From: Caulobacter sp. CCUG 60055
GTDB taxonomy: Bacteria > Pseudomonadota > Alphaproteobacteria > Caulobacterales > Caulobacteraceae
Length of the DNA: 64,000 bases
Assembly: GCF_022750545.1 (NCBI RefSeq)
Contig: NZ_PUIC01000016.1
Span: forward strand, 1 to 64,000
Direction of reading: 5' to 3'
Each line of letters begins with the position of its first letter. The stretch's first letter is position 1. Of the stretch, positions 53,169 through 62,383 are shown piece after piece. Position numbers and translations under genes: made by a program. Under the pieces are notes generated by a model. That model was not told the DNA's origin and made no database searches. It saw only the letters and a list, made by a program, of their open reading frames with translations.

Positions 53169-53585
53169 TCAGAGGACTCCGACCGCGAACACCCCCCAAA
53201 GCGCTATCAACACGACATTGCTGAGCGCGAAGGCGACGAGGCGATGGGTGACCCCGTTATAGGTGATATGTATGACGCTATGGACGGCGCGCAGGGCGAC
53301 ATAGGCCCAGGCCAGGACAAGGGCGGCCAGGCTCACCCCGCCGGTCACGTAGAACATCAGGCAGACCGGGAAAAACAGGGTCGGCAGTTCCAGCAGGTTC
53401 ATGTAGTTGCGATTGGGAAGGGCGACTTCGGCCGGTACGCGCGCCGACTCGCCGAGGCGGAAATCGTCAGGCGTGATCTTCCCGCCGAACACGGCGCGAA
53501 AGCGGCGGATGGGGATGATCCCCAGCACCGCGAAGGTCAGCAGCGCCATCGCCACCATGGGCGCGAAAATCAGATTCTGGTTCAT
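53169..53585 (-). CDS. MAPEG-family membrane protein
   Basis: A 138-residue protein with four membrane helices. The pattern RNYMNLLELPTLFFPVCLMF (about 59-78) and the later RAVHSVIHITYNGVTHRLVA fit the MAPEG family (glutathione S-transferase/leukotriene-synthase-like). Its reaction is unknown. ATG 53585 has GGAGGGG upstream. Its longer frame is shadow. Confidence 0.85.
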   Translation of the reverse strand: MNQNLIFAPMVAMALLTFAVLGIIPIRRFRAVFGGKITPDDFRLGESARVPAEVALPNRNYMNLLELPTLFFPVCLMFYVTGGVSLAALVLAWAYVALRAVHSVIHITYNGVTHRLVAFALSNVVLIALWGVFAVGVL

Positions 53586-53832
53586 CGTCCCCTCCAGGCG
53601 AAGACGCGCCCCCGCCATTTCCCCGATACGCCGACGATACCGCCTCTGAAGCGTCCGGCGAATGGAAGACGATCGCCCCCTGCTTGGCACAGCCTCGGGG
53701 AGCGGCTCGCGGCCTCGCACCGCCGACGTCCCCGGAACCCGCGCCCGGAAAACCTCGCACAATTCGTGATCGGAATATCGAATCTGGCCCCTTCCCACGG
53801 CCCGGCGGCGGGTCTATATGAGATACACCCTT

Positions 53833-53849
53833 TTGCTCATATTTAGCAT
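53833..53849. promoter_or_regulatory. First copy of nad operator
   Basis: TTGCTCA-TAT-TTAGCAT, an imperfect copy of the repeat at 53904-53920, 71 bases upstream. Confidence 0.6.
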
Positions 53850-53903
53850 AAGGGAGGCGCCGGCGGCCTCGACAAGCGGTCGGCGTTTTTCAGGGACCCT
53901 TAA

Positions 53904-53920
53904 ATGCTCAGTTTGAGCAT
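53904..53920. promoter_or_regulatory. Second copy of nad operator
   Basis: ATGCTCA-GTT-TGAGCAT is a perfect 7-base inverted repeat immediately before the nadA ribosome binding site. A protein bound here would block transcription. NAD-responsive repressors (NadQ or NrtR type) control nad genes in alphaproteobacteria; which one acts here is not known. Confidence 0.65.
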
Positions 53921-53933
53921 AAAGAGGTTTGAG

Positions 53934-55019
53934 ATGGCCGACGGTTTCTCTCCTTTCGACTTCACCCCTGAGGTCGAGGCCGCGACCCACCCGCTGTGGG
54001 AAAAGGTCAAGGACAAGGTCACCCCGCTGGAATGGCGCGTCCACGCGCCGTTGATCGCGGCGATCAACGATCTGAAAAAGCAGAAGAACGCGGTCATCCT
54101 CGCCCACAACTACATGACGCCGGAAATCTTCCACGGCGTCGGCGACTATGTCGGCGACAGCCTGGGCCTGGCCCGCGAGGCGGCCCGGTCTGACGCGGCG
54201 ATCATCGTCCAGGCGGGCGTGCACTTCATGGCCGAGACCTCCAAGGTGCTGGCCCCGGACAAGAAGGTGCTGATCCCCGACCTGCAGGCCGGCTGCAGCC
54301 TGGCCTCCTCGATCACCGGCGACGACGTGCGCCTGATCAAGCAACGCTATCCCGGCCTGCCGGTGGTCACCTACGTCAACACCACCGCCGACGTGAAGGC
54401 CGAGACCGACGTCTGCTGCACCAGCGCCAACGCCGTGCAGGTGGTCGAGCATGTAGCCAAGGAATGGGGCGTAGACCGGGTGATCCTGATCCCCGACGAA
54501 TTCCTGGCCCGCAACGTCGCCCGCCAGACCGACGTCAAGATCATCGCCTGGAAGGGTCGTTGCGAGGTGCACGAGCGCTTCACCGCCCAGGACATCCTCG
54601 ACCTCAAGGAAGCCTATCCCAACGCCGAGGTGCTGGCCCACCCCGAGTGCCCGGCCGAGGTGCTGGAGGTGTCGGACTTCGCCGGCTCGACGGCGGCGAT
54701 GAACGACTATGTGATCAAGCGCAAGCCCAGGCAGGTGGTGCTGATCACCGAATGCTCGATGGCCGACAACGTCGCATGCGACGCACCCGACACCGAGTTC
54801 GTCCGCCCCTGCAACCTGTGCCCGCACATGAAGCGGATCACCCTGCAGAACATCTACGACGCCCTGCTCAACGAGCAGTTCGAGGTGACCGTCGACGAGG
54901 CGGTGGCCGAACGCGCCCGTCTGGCGGTGCAGCGGATGATCGACATGCCGCCGGCCGACAAGCCGGCGCGCTACGACCTGGTCAAGGCCCGCCACCACGT
55001 GGACGTCGAGTTGATCTGA
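53934..55019 (+). CDS. nadA: Quinolinate synthase A
   Basis: A 361-residue iron-sulfur enzyme joining iminoaspartate with dihydroxyacetone phosphate to make quinolinate. The cluster-binding cysteines are Cys121, Cys210 and Cys296 (NLCPHMKR), and the substrate motif is [12 protein letters not shown] 53934 was chosen because an AGAGG site precedes it and the upstream start lies inside the operator. It begins the nadABC operon. Confidence 0.95.
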   Translation: MADGFSPFDFTPEVEAATHPLWEKVKDKVTPLEWRVHAPLIAAINDLKKQKNAVILAHNYMTPEIFHGVGDYVGDSLGLAREAARSDAAIIVQAGVHFMAETSKVLAPDKKVLIPDLQAGCSLASSITGDDVRLIKQRYPGLPVVTYVNTTADVKAETDVCCTSANAVQVVEHVAKEWGVDRVILIPDEFLARNVARQTDVKIIAWKGRCEVHERFTAQDILDLKEAYPNAEVLAHPECPAEVLEVSDFAGSTAAMNDYVIKRKPRQVVLITECSMADNVACDAPDTEFVRPCNLCPHMKRITLQNIYDALLNEQFEVTVDEAVAERARLAVQRMIDMPPADKPARYDLVKARHHVDVELI

Positions 55020-55067
55020 GGCTTGGAGCCGGGGCTCGCGCCCCGCCTTCCGGCGCTGGAGCGTTTC

Positions 55068-56585
55068 ATGCCAGACCGCATTCTCCATGACGGCGTGCTG
55101 ATCGTCGGCGCCGGCCTCGCCGGCCTCAGCGCCGCCCTGGCCGCCGCGCCGCGCAAGGCCCTGGTCCTGTCGGCCGCCCCCCTGCTGAAAGGCTGCTCCA
55201 GCGCCTGGGCCCAGGGCGGCATGGCCGCCGCGCTGGGAGCCGACGACGATCCGGCCCTGCACGCCGCCGACACCATCGCGGCCGGCGCCGGCCTGTGCGA
55301 TCCCGAGGCGACGGCGCTGCTGACCCTGGAAGGCCCCGAGGCCGTGCGCCGGCTGGCCGATCTCGGCGCCCCGTTCGACCGGCGCGGCGACGGCGCCTTC
55401 GCCCAGAGCCTGGAAGCGGCCCACAGCCGCGCCCGCGTGGCGCGGGTGAAAGGCGACCAGGCCGGCCGCGCCATCATGGAGGCCGTGGTCGCCCGCGCCA
55501 TGGCCTCGTCCCTGATCTCGATCCGCCCCGACGCCCGCGTCCGCGCCCTGATCCAGGACGAGACCGGCCGCGTTCGCGGCGCGCTGGTCGAAACCGCCGG
55601 CCGGCTGACCGAAATCCTCGCCCCCGCCGTCGTCCTGGCCAGCGGCGGCCTGGGCGGGCTCTACGCGGTGACCACCAATCCGCCGGAGATCCGCGGCGAG
55701 GGCATGGCCCTGGCCGCCCTCGCCGGCGCCAGCATCGCCGATCCCGAGTTCGTGCAGTTCCACCCCACCGCCATCGACGTCGGCCGCGACCCCGCGCCCT
55801 TGGCCACGGAGGCCCTGCGCGGCGAGGGCGCCGTGCTGATCGACGCGGCCGGCGATCCGTTCATGGCCCGCTACGACGCCCGGGCCGAACTCGCCCCCCG
55901 CGACATCGTCGCCCGCGCCATCCACGACCAGCGCCTGCACGGCCTGGGCGCCTTCCTCGACGCCCGCGCGGCGGTCGGCCAGCACTTCCCCGAAGAGTTC
56001 CCGGCCGTGTTCGCCGCCTGCATGAGCGCCGGCGTCGACCCGCGCGTCCAGCCGATCCCGGTGGCGCCGGCGGCGCACTACCACATGGGCGGCGTGGTCA
56101 CCGACATCGACGGCCGCACCAGCCTGCCCGGCCTGTGGGCGGCGGGCGAATGCGCCTCGACCGGCGTCCACGGCGCCAACCGGCTGGCCTCGAACTCGCT
56201 GCTGGAGGCGACGGTGTTCGGCGGGCGCGCCGGGCGGGCCGCCGCCGCCGCGACCGCCGCCGAGGCGCGCCTCGTCCCCGCCGTCGCCGCCCCCGCCCTG
56301 CCGGACCCCGCCCTGCAAAGGCTGCGCGGCGCGATGAGCCGCGACGCCGGCGTGGCCCGCGACGCCGCCGGGCTGGAGCGCTTGCTGGGCGAAATCGCCG
56401 TGCTGGAGGCCCAGCACGGCCGAGCCCTGCCCCTGGTCGCCGCCGCCCTGGTCGCCGAGGCCGCCCTGGCCCGCCAGGAAAGCCGGGGCGGCCACTTCCG
56501 CCTCGACTTCCCCCAGACCAGCGACACGCCGCGGCGCACGATCCTGCCGCGCGGCGCGGCCCGCCCCGCCGAACGCGCCGCCTGA
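55068..56585 (+). CDS. nadB: L-aspartate oxidase
   Basis: A 505-residue flavoenzyme: FAD motif VLIVGAGLAGLSAALAAA near the start, SAWAQGGMAAALG, and the HYHMGGVVTDIDGRT block with catalytic residues of the succinate dehydrogenase/aspartate oxidase family. It oxidises aspartate to iminoaspartate for NadA. The ATG at 55068 fits; the upstream frame is shadow. Confidence 0.95.
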   Translation: MPDRILHDGVLIVGAGLAGLSAALAAAPRKALVLSAAPLLKGCSSAWAQGGMAAALGADDDPALHAADTIAAGAGLCDPEATALLTLEGPEAVRRLADLGAPFDRRGDGAFAQSLEAAHSRARVARVKGDQAGRAIMEAVVARAMASSLISIRPDARVRALIQDETGRVRGALVETAGRLTEILAPAVVLASGGLGGLYAVTTNPPEIRGEGMALAALAGASIADPEFVQFHPTAIDVGRDPAPLATEALRGEGAVLIDAAGDPFMARYDARAELAPRDIVARAIHDQRLHGLGAFLDARAAVGQHFPEEFPAVFAACMSAGVDPRVQPIPVAPAAHYHMGGVVTDIDGRTSLPGLWAAGECASTGVHGANRLASNSLLEATVFGGRAGRAAAAATAAEARLVPAVAAPALPDPALQRLRGAMSRDAGVARDAAGLERLLGEIAVLEAQHGRALPLVAAALVAEAALARQESRGGHFRLDFPQTSDTPRRTILPRGAARPAERAA

Positions 56586-56612
56586 TCCCATTTCCCGCCC
56601 CGAGAGTCCAAG

Positions 56613-57458
56613 ATGATCGCGCCCCTCCCCGACGCCCTGATCGACCCCGTCGTCCGCGCCGCCCTGGCCGAGGACCTGGGCCGGGCCGGAGACGTCACCG
56701 CGGCGGCCTGCGTGCCGGCCGAGGCGCGGCTGTCCGTCGCCTTCGCCGTGCGGCGGGCTGGGGTGGTCTCGGGCCTCGACTGCGCGCGCCTCGCCCTGGC
56801 CGCCCTCGACCCGGCCATCCGCTTTACCCAGGTCCTGTCGGACGGCGACGCGGCGACGGCGGGCGCGGTCCTGGCCCATGCCGAAGGCGGCGCCCGGGCC
56901 ATCCTGTCGGCCGAGCGCACCGCGCTCAACCTGCTGGGGCGGCTGTCGGGCGTCGCCAGCCTCACCGCCGCCTACGTCAAGGCCGTCGAGGGGACCCGCG
57001 CGCGCATCGTCGACACCCGCAAGACCACGCCGGGCCTGCGGGCCCTGGAGAAGTACGCCGTGCGCTGCGGCGGCGGCGTCAACCACCGCTTCGGCCTGGA
57101 CGACGCCATCCTCATCAAGGACAACCACGTCGCCGCCTGCGGCGGCGTCGCCGAGGCGGTTCGCCGGGCCAAGGCCGCGGCCGGACACCTGATGAAGGTC
57201 GAGGTCGAGGTCGACAGCCTCGCCCAACTGGACGAGGCCCTGCCCTACGCGCCCGACGTGGTGATGCTGGACAATTTCAGCCTGGACGACCTGCGCGAGG
57301 CCGTGCGTCGCGTCGGCGGGGCGGTGACGCTGGAGGCGTCAGGCGGCGTCAATCTTCAGACCGTGCGGGCCATCGCCGAGACCGGGGTCGACGTCATCAG
57401 CGTCGGCGCGCTCACGCACTCGGCGCCGGCTCTGGACGTGGGGCTCGACGCGCTCTGA
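56613..57458 (+). CDS. nadC: Quinolinate phosphoribosyltransferase
   Basis: A 281-residue enzyme making nicotinate mononucleotide from quinolinate and PRPP. Family motifs VDTRKTTPGLRALEKYAVRC (about 131-150), GGGVNHRFGLDDAILIKDNH and the C-terminal LEASGGVNL are all present. It closes the nadABC operon, 27 bases after nadB. Its 3' end overlaps the convergent acyltransferase by 47 bases. Confidence 0.95.
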   Translation: MIAPLPDALIDPVVRAALAEDLGRAGDVTAAACVPAEARLSVAFAVRRAGVVSGLDCARLALAALDPAIRFTQVLSDGDAATAGAVLAHAEGGARAILSAERTALNLLGRLSGVASLTAAYVKAVEGTRARIVDTRKTTPGLRALEKYAVRCGGGVNHRFGLDDAILIKDNHVAACGGVAEAVRRAKAAAGHLMKVEVEVDSLAQLDEALPYAPDVVMLDNFSLDDLREAVRRVGGAVTLEASGGVNLQTVRAIAETGVDVISVGALTHSAPALDVGLDAL

Positions 57459-58566
57459 TCTGGGACTGCAGCCAGGCCTGCACCGGCTGGTCCGCATAGC
57501 GGTCGAAGGCGTAGGCCACGGCCAGGGCCAGGGGGAAGCCGGTCGCCCACATCACCCACTGCACGCCCAGAGGGATGGGCGTGACGGTGATCAGGTGGTG
57601 CAGGGCGCCGTAGAGAATGGCCCCCGTCAGCGCGTGGGTGAGGAACAGCGAGAACGACAGCTTGGCCCCCCACTCCATGGTCGCCGACGGCCGGGCGACG
57701 GGGCGGCTGCCGCAGGCCAGGATGATCGCGGCGATCGCGAAGATGCTGGCGGTGTCGAAACGGCCGAGGATCTGGAGACCGACCAGCAGCGCGCCGGCGC
57801 TCCAGCCCAGGACCTTGGCGGCCTTGGCGCTCAGGGGCGAGGCGGTGGTCACCCTGGCGAGCGCCATGCCGACCACGAACAGCGGCACGGCGCGCAGGAC
57901 GCCCTGGTGGAAGGGGATGTCGTACAGCGGCCGCGCCAGGATCTGGCGATAGAGCTGGTCGGCGCCGACCAGCAGCGCCAGGGCCACGCCCAGCACCAGC
58001 CAGGCGCTGCGCACCTTGGCCTGGCCGCGCCAGACCAGCGGGAAGACGGCGTAGCACACCGCCAGGGCCGACAGCGACCAGGTCGGCATGTTCCAGCCGT
58101 CGCCGCCCTCGAAACCCCAGGCCGAGATCAACGGAGCCTGCATCAGGAAGGCGGTCCAGCGGTACTGCTCGGGATGGATCGAGGGCAGATCGACCGCCTC
58201 GGCCAGCAGCACGAAGACGGCGAAACAGCCGAGCATCATCAGGTGGCCAGGCCAGATCCGCGTCAGCCGGCGGCGCAGGAACTCCGGGCCCGACACCGTC
58301 CCGGCGGCGACGCCGCGCCCGTAGGCCCGGCCCAGCACATAGCCCGACAGCATCAGGAAAAAGTCGGTGGCCAGGTATCCGCGCGCGAACACCGGATGGA
58401 ACAGCCACAGGCGGACCGGCGCCTCGGCGCCGAAGTGATAGAGCACGATCAGGAACGACGCCAGGAAACGCAGGGCGTCCAGGGCCCCGCCGCGAACCAT
58501 CGCGGACGGGCGGGCGCCCTTGAGCGCGGAACTCGCGGGCGCGGGATAGGAACTCACCACTTCCAT
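57412..58566 (-). CDS. Acyltransferase_3 (OafA-like) membrane protein
   Basis: A 384-residue protein with about ten membrane helices. The start contains LDALRFLASFLIVLYHFGAE, the family R-x-x-A motif and conserved His, plus FFLMLSGYVLGRAYGR. It transfers acyl groups to surface sugars or exported compounds. Fully typical, but the acceptor is unknown. Confidence 0.87.
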   Translation of the reverse strand: MEVVSSYPAPASSALKGARPSAMVRGGALDALRFLASFLIVLYHFGAEAPVRLWLFHPVFARGYLATDFFLMLSGYVLGRAYGRGVAAGTVSGPEFLRRRLTRIWPGHLMMLGCFAVFVLLAEAVDLPSIHPEQYRWTAFLMQAPLISAWGFEGGDGWNMPTWSLSALAVCYAVFPLVWRGQAKVRSAWLVLGVALALLVGADQLYRQILARPLYDIPFHQGVLRAVPLFVVGMALARVTTASPLSAKAAKVLGWSAGALLVGLQILGRFDTASIFAIAAIILACGSRPVARPSATMEWGAKLSFSLFLTHALTGAILYGALHHLITVTPIPLGVQWVMWATGFPLALAVAYAFDRYADQPVQAWLQSQIRARRAPRPEPAPSA

Positions 58567-58946
58567 CGGGTCTCAGCCGTTGCAGCGACTCTCATAACGT
58601 GACTGCTCCTGACCGGTTTCCAAGACGATGCGTCGGCGCAGGCGAGGCTTCTCCTGCGACCAAATCGCGGCGAGGTGATGTCCGGGTCTTCGCCGGCTTG
58701 AAACGCCCGCCGGGCGATCCGGCGCCCGCGAGCGGGTTCGACGCTGGGGTCCGGCGATGGGACCGGCTCGGCATATCCATGGGAATCCCCGGAATCAAGA
58801 CCGGCGACGCGAAGACGTCTCGCCTCCATATACGGCGGAGCGGCGGTCTTCCGGCGCTCCGCCGCGGCGAAAAGTCCGACCGGCCTTGCGATCCGAAGCC
58901 CGCGATCTATCTGTAACTACAACTGACACCATTCCTGGTACCGCCG
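58567..58946. other. Intergenic region, nothing recognised
   Basis: This 380-base gap separates the acyltransferase from the dioxygenase. Frames in it are arginine- and glycine-rich and look like shadows. No RNA, terminator or repeat was found. It probably holds two promoters. Confidence 0.4.
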
Positions 58947-59720
58947 ATGCCCGCCAGCCGCATGCCCGCCCTCTTCCTTGGCCACGGTTCGCCGATGAAC
59001 GCCATCGAGGACAACCCATTTCGTCGCGGCTGGGCGCAGGCGGCGGCTGAACTGCCGCGCCCGCGGGCGATCCTGTGCGTCTCCGCCCACTGGGAGACGC
59101 GGGGCCTGGGGGTGACCGGGTCCGAGCAGCCCCCGACCATCCACGACTTCTACGGCTTCCCCCAGGCGCTGTTCGACGTGCGCTACCCAGCGCCGGGAGC
59201 GCCCTGGCTGGCCGAACGGGCGGCGGCCCTGCTCGCCCCGCGCGCCGTGGCGGTCGATCCCGAACGCGGCCTCGACCACGGCGCCTGGGCCGTGCTGCGC
59301 GCCATGTATCCCAAGGCCGACGTGCCGATCGTGCAGCTGAGCCTCGACCGCAACCGCTCGGCGGCGGAGCACTACGCCCTCGGCCGGGCCCTGCGCCCCC
59401 TGCGCGACGAGGGCGTGCTGATCGTCGGGTCGGGCGACATCGTCCACAATCTGCGGGCGGCCGATTTCCGCAAGCCGGACGCGCCCGACTGGGCCGTGCG
59501 GTTCAACGACGAGGCCAAGCGCCTGATCGCCGCCCACGACCACCAGCCGCTGATCGACTACGCCACGCTCGGCGACGACGCCCTGTGGTCGATCAACAGC
59601 GCCGAGCACTATCTGCCCCTGCTCTACGTGCTGGCCCAGCAGGACGCGGGCGACGCGGTCAGCCTGTTCAACGACGCCGTCGTCGCCGCCATCTCGATGA
59701 CCTCGATCCGGATCGGCTGA
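58947..59720 (+). CDS. DODA-type extradiol dioxygenase family protein
   Basis: A 257-residue class III enzyme resembling 4,5-DOPA dioxygenase/YgiD. The metal-site histidines are His13 (GHGSPMNA), His48 (SAHWE), His111 (LDHGAW) and the late HYLPLLYV. It can cleave catechol-type rings. The start is uncertain: neither ATG 58947 nor 58962 has a clear ribosome binding site. Confidence 0.87.
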   Translation: MPASRMPALFLGHGSPMNAIEDNPFRRGWAQAAAELPRPRAILCVSAHWETRGLGVTGSEQPPTIHDFYGFPQALFDVRYPAPGAPWLAERAAALLAPRAVAVDPERGLDHGAWAVLRAMYPKADVPIVQLSLDRNRSAAEHYALGRALRPLRDEGVLIVGSGDIVHNLRAADFRKPDAPDWAVRFNDEAKRLIAAHDHQPLIDYATLGDDALWSINSAEHYLPLLYVLAQQDAGDAVSLFNDAVVAAISMTSIRIG

Positions 59721-59749
59721 ACCGGCGGGGCCCCGGGGCTGGAGGTCCT

Positions 59750-60451
59750 TCAGCCGTCGGCCCCCGCCCGCAGCGCCGCCGCCGCCGCCATCACCGCCTC
59801 CCGGCGCGGCGCGATCATCTTGGCCGTGTGCGCCTCGACCGCCGCCAGGATCTGGGGCGGCGCGGTCTCCGGCCGGCCGGCGTCGAACGGCGGTTCGGGC
59901 GAATACTCGAAGCCGAGCTGGAGGGCCTGGGCGACGTCGGGACCGGCGATCTCAGCCGCCAGGGTCAAGGCGAAGTCCAGTCCCGCCGTCACCCCGCCCC
60001 CGGTCAGCACGTGGCCGTCGCGCACCACCCGCGCGGCGTCGGGCGTGGCGCCGAACGGGACGAGCAGGTCGCGCCACGCCCAGTGGCAGGCGGCCCGCCG
60101 CCCCCGCAGCAGCCCCGCCGCGCCCAGGATCAGCGAACCCGTGCAGACCGAGGTGACGTAACGCGCGCCGAGGCCCAGGCGCCGCACCTCGCCGATGAAG
60201 GCCGCATCAAGCATGGCCTCGGCGCAGCCGAACCCCCCGGGCACGCACAGCACGTCGCAGGCCTCGACCTCGGCCAGCCGTTGGGTGGGAAAGGTCAGGC
60301 CGTCCTCGGCCGTCACCACGCCGCCGTCGGCCGAGGCGCGGATGACCCGCGCGCCCGGCAGGCGGCTGAGGATCTGATGCGGGCCGGTGAAATCCAGCTG
60401 GGTGATCTGCTGGTACAGCGGAAAGACGATGGTCAGGCTCTGTCGGGTCAT
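59750..60451 (-). CDS. DJ-1/PfpI-family protein (isonitrile hydratase-like)
   Basis: A 233-residue glutamine-amidotransferase-fold protein. The nucleophile is Cys103 in SVCTGSLILGAAGLL and Asp20 lies in LDFTGPHQIL, the pair used by isonitrile hydratase InhA. GGAGAG precedes the start. It is divergent to a regulator that carries a related domain. Confidence 0.85.
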   Translation of the reverse strand: MTRQSLTIVFPLYQQITQLDFTGPHQILSRLPGARVIRASADGGVVTAEDGLTFPTQRLAEVEACDVLCVPGGFGCAEAMLDAAFIGEVRRLGLGARYVTSVCTGSLILGAAGLLRGRRAACHWAWRDLLVPFGATPDAARVVRDGHVLTGGGVTAGLDFALTLAAEIAGPDVAQALQLGFEYSPEPPFDAGRPETAPPQILAAVEAHTAKMIAPRREAVMAAAAALRAGADG

Positions 60452-60537
60452 GGCGCTCTCTCCGGCGTGGGATTGACCCGCCCAGCTTGCCGGCCCTAGG
60501 GTCTGGCTGAAATGACATTATTCCCACTTTTTCAGCC

Positions 60538-61494
60538 ATGCCCCTCACGATCGGCGTCCTGATCTTCCCGCAGTTCCAACTGCTCGACGCCGCCGGACCG
60601 CTGGCGGCGTTCGAGATGCCGGCGCGCGGCGTCCAGCCCTCTCCCTACGTCCTCAAAGTGCTGTCGGCCGAGGGCGGCCTGACGGCCAGCTCCTGCGGCG
60701 CGGCGATGATGTCGGCGCCGCTGTCCGAGGCGCCGCGCCTGGACACCCTGATCGTCGCCGGCGGCGAGGGCACGCGCGCGCCGGCGCTCGATCCTCGCGT
60801 GACGGCTTATGTGCGGGCCCAGGCCGAAACCGCCCGCCGGGTGGCCAGCGTCTGCTCGGGGGCCTTCATCCTGGCGGCCGCCGGCCTTCTGGACGGCCGC
60901 CGGGCGACCACCCATTGGCGGCGAAGCGCCCAGCTGGCCCGCCGCTTTCCGCGCGTGACCGTCGAGCCCGACCGCATCTTCGTCCGCGACGGCAAGATCT
61001 GGACCTCGGCGGGGATCAGCGCCGGCGTCGACCTGGCCCTGGCCTTGATCGCCGAGGACCTCGGCGAGGCGGTCGCCCGCCGCACGGCCCAGGAGCTGGT
61101 GGTCTATCACCGCCGTCCCGGCGGACAGTCGCAGTTCTCGGCCCTCCTCGACCTCGACGGCCGAAGCGACCGTTTCGCCCCCCTGCTCGCCTGGGCGCGC
61201 GAACGCCTCGCCGAACCGTTGCCGGTCGAACGCCTGGCCTGCGAGGCGGGCATGAGCCCCCGGAATTTCGCCCGCGCCTTCGCCGCCGAGGTCGGCGTCA
61301 CCCCGGCCAAGGCCGTCGAGCGGCTGCGGCTGGAGGTCGCCCGCGAGCGGGTCGAGGCCGGCGACGCTCCCATCGACGCCGTGGCGCAGGCCGCCGGCTT
61401 CGGCGACGCCGAGCGGATGCGGCGCGCCTTCATCCGGGCGTTCGGCCAATCGCCGCAGGCGTTGCGCCGGATCGCCCGGACCGCCGCCGCTTGA
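60538..61494 (+). CDS. GlxA-type AraC regulator with DJ-1 domain
   Basis: A 318-residue fusion. The N-terminal DJ-1/PfpI domain includes SVCSGAFILAAAGLLDGR (about 103-120), and the C-terminal AraC domain contains VERLACEAGMSPRNFARAFA and AVAQAAGFGDAERMRRAFIR. Such GlxA-like proteins regulate detoxification or carnitine-type genes. The divergent hydratase-like gene is the likely target; it shares the same sensor fold. Confidence 0.88.
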   Translation: MPLTIGVLIFPQFQLLDAAGPLAAFEMPARGVQPSPYVLKVLSAEGGLTASSCGAAMMSAPLSEAPRLDTLIVAGGEGTRAPALDPRVTAYVRAQAETARRVASVCSGAFILAAAGLLDGRRATTHWRRSAQLARRFPRVTVEPDRIFVRDGKIWTSAGISAGVDLALALIAEDLGEAVARRTAQELVVYHRRPGGQSQFSALLDLDGRSDRFAPLLAWARERLAEPLPVERLACEAGMSPRNFARAFAAEVGVTPAKAVERLRLEVARERVEAGDAPIDAVAQAAGFGDAERMRRAFIRAFGQSPQALRRIARTAAA

Positions 61495-61564
61495 CCGGCC
61501 GCCCCGGCTCGCCTCAGATGATCGTTGATAAGGCTGCAACAGACGGCCTGCCCCGGAGGACATC

Positions 61565-62383
61565 ATGACGGCGACCCCACCCGCGACGGCGAACGGCCGC
61601 AAGACCCTGTTCGTCACTGGCGGCGCCAGCGGCATCGGCCTGGCCGCGGCCCGCCATTTCGCGGCGCGAGGCTGGTTCGTCGGCCTGGCCGACATCAACA
61701 CGGCCGGGCTGCGCGACGCCCTCGCCGCCATCGGCCCCGACAACGGCGTGACCGTCCAGTTGGACGTGCGCGACCGCGCCGCCTGGGACGCGGCGCTGGA
61801 GACCTTCGCCACGGCGGCGGGCGACCGGCTCGACGTGCTGCTCAACAACGCCGGCATCGCCAGTTTCGGCTGGTTCGAGGAGGTGGCGGCCAGCGACGCC
61901 GACCGGATGATCGACGTCAACATCAAGGGGGTGGTCAACGGCGCCTACGCCGGCCTGCCCCTGCTGGCGCGCACCCCGGGCTCGCGGCTGGTCAACGTGG
62001 CTTCCTGCGCCGGCATCTACGGCGCGCCGAAGCTGGCGGTCTATTCAGCCACCAAGTTCGCGGTGCGCGGCCTGTCGGAAGCCCTGGACGTCGAGTTCGC
62101 CCGGCACGGCGTGGGGGTGCGCTGCGTCATGCCCTGGTTTGTCGACACTCCGATCCTGCAGGCCGGCTCGCAAGGCTCGAACGAGGTGATGCGCGACCGC
62201 ATCCGGGAGGGCGGGCTGCCGGTCTACACCACCGACGAAGCGGCCCAGGTGATCTGGGACGCCGCGCATGGGGCGGAGCTGCACTACACGGTGGGCAAAC
62301 GGGCCAAGCAGCTTCGCTTCGCGGCCCGCTTCTTCCCCGGCGCGGTCAGGAAGCAGATGAAGGCGTCGACTTCGGCGTTTTGA
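61565..62383 (+). CDS. Short-chain dehydrogenase/reductase
   Basis: A 272-residue SDR: nucleotide motif TGGASGIG (18-25), NNAG (94-97) and catalytic Ser147, Tyr160 and Lys164 (YSATK). The reaction is NAD(P)-dependent oxidation or reduction of an alcohol or ketone. GGAGG precedes the ATG. Its end overlaps the convergent second cell wall hydrolase by 38 bases. Confidence 0.92.
   Translation: MTATPPATANGRKTLFVTGGASGIGLAAARHFAARGWFVGLADINTAGLRDALAAIGPDNGVTVQLDVRDRAAWDAALETFATAAGDRLDVLLNNAGIASFGWFEEVAASDADRMIDVNIKGVVNGAYAGLPLLARTPGSRLVNVASCAGIYGAPKLAVYSATKFAVRGLSEALDVEFARHGVGVRCVMPWFVDTPILQAGSQGSNEVMRDRIREGGLPVYTTDEAAQVIWDAAHGAELHYTVGKRAKQLRFAARFFPGAVRKQMKASTSAF

Noticed and set aside
53814-57227. 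1137-residue minus-strand frame across nadABC
   Set aside because: Low-complexity Gly/Ala/Gln/Asp shadow opposite three well-supported enzymes.
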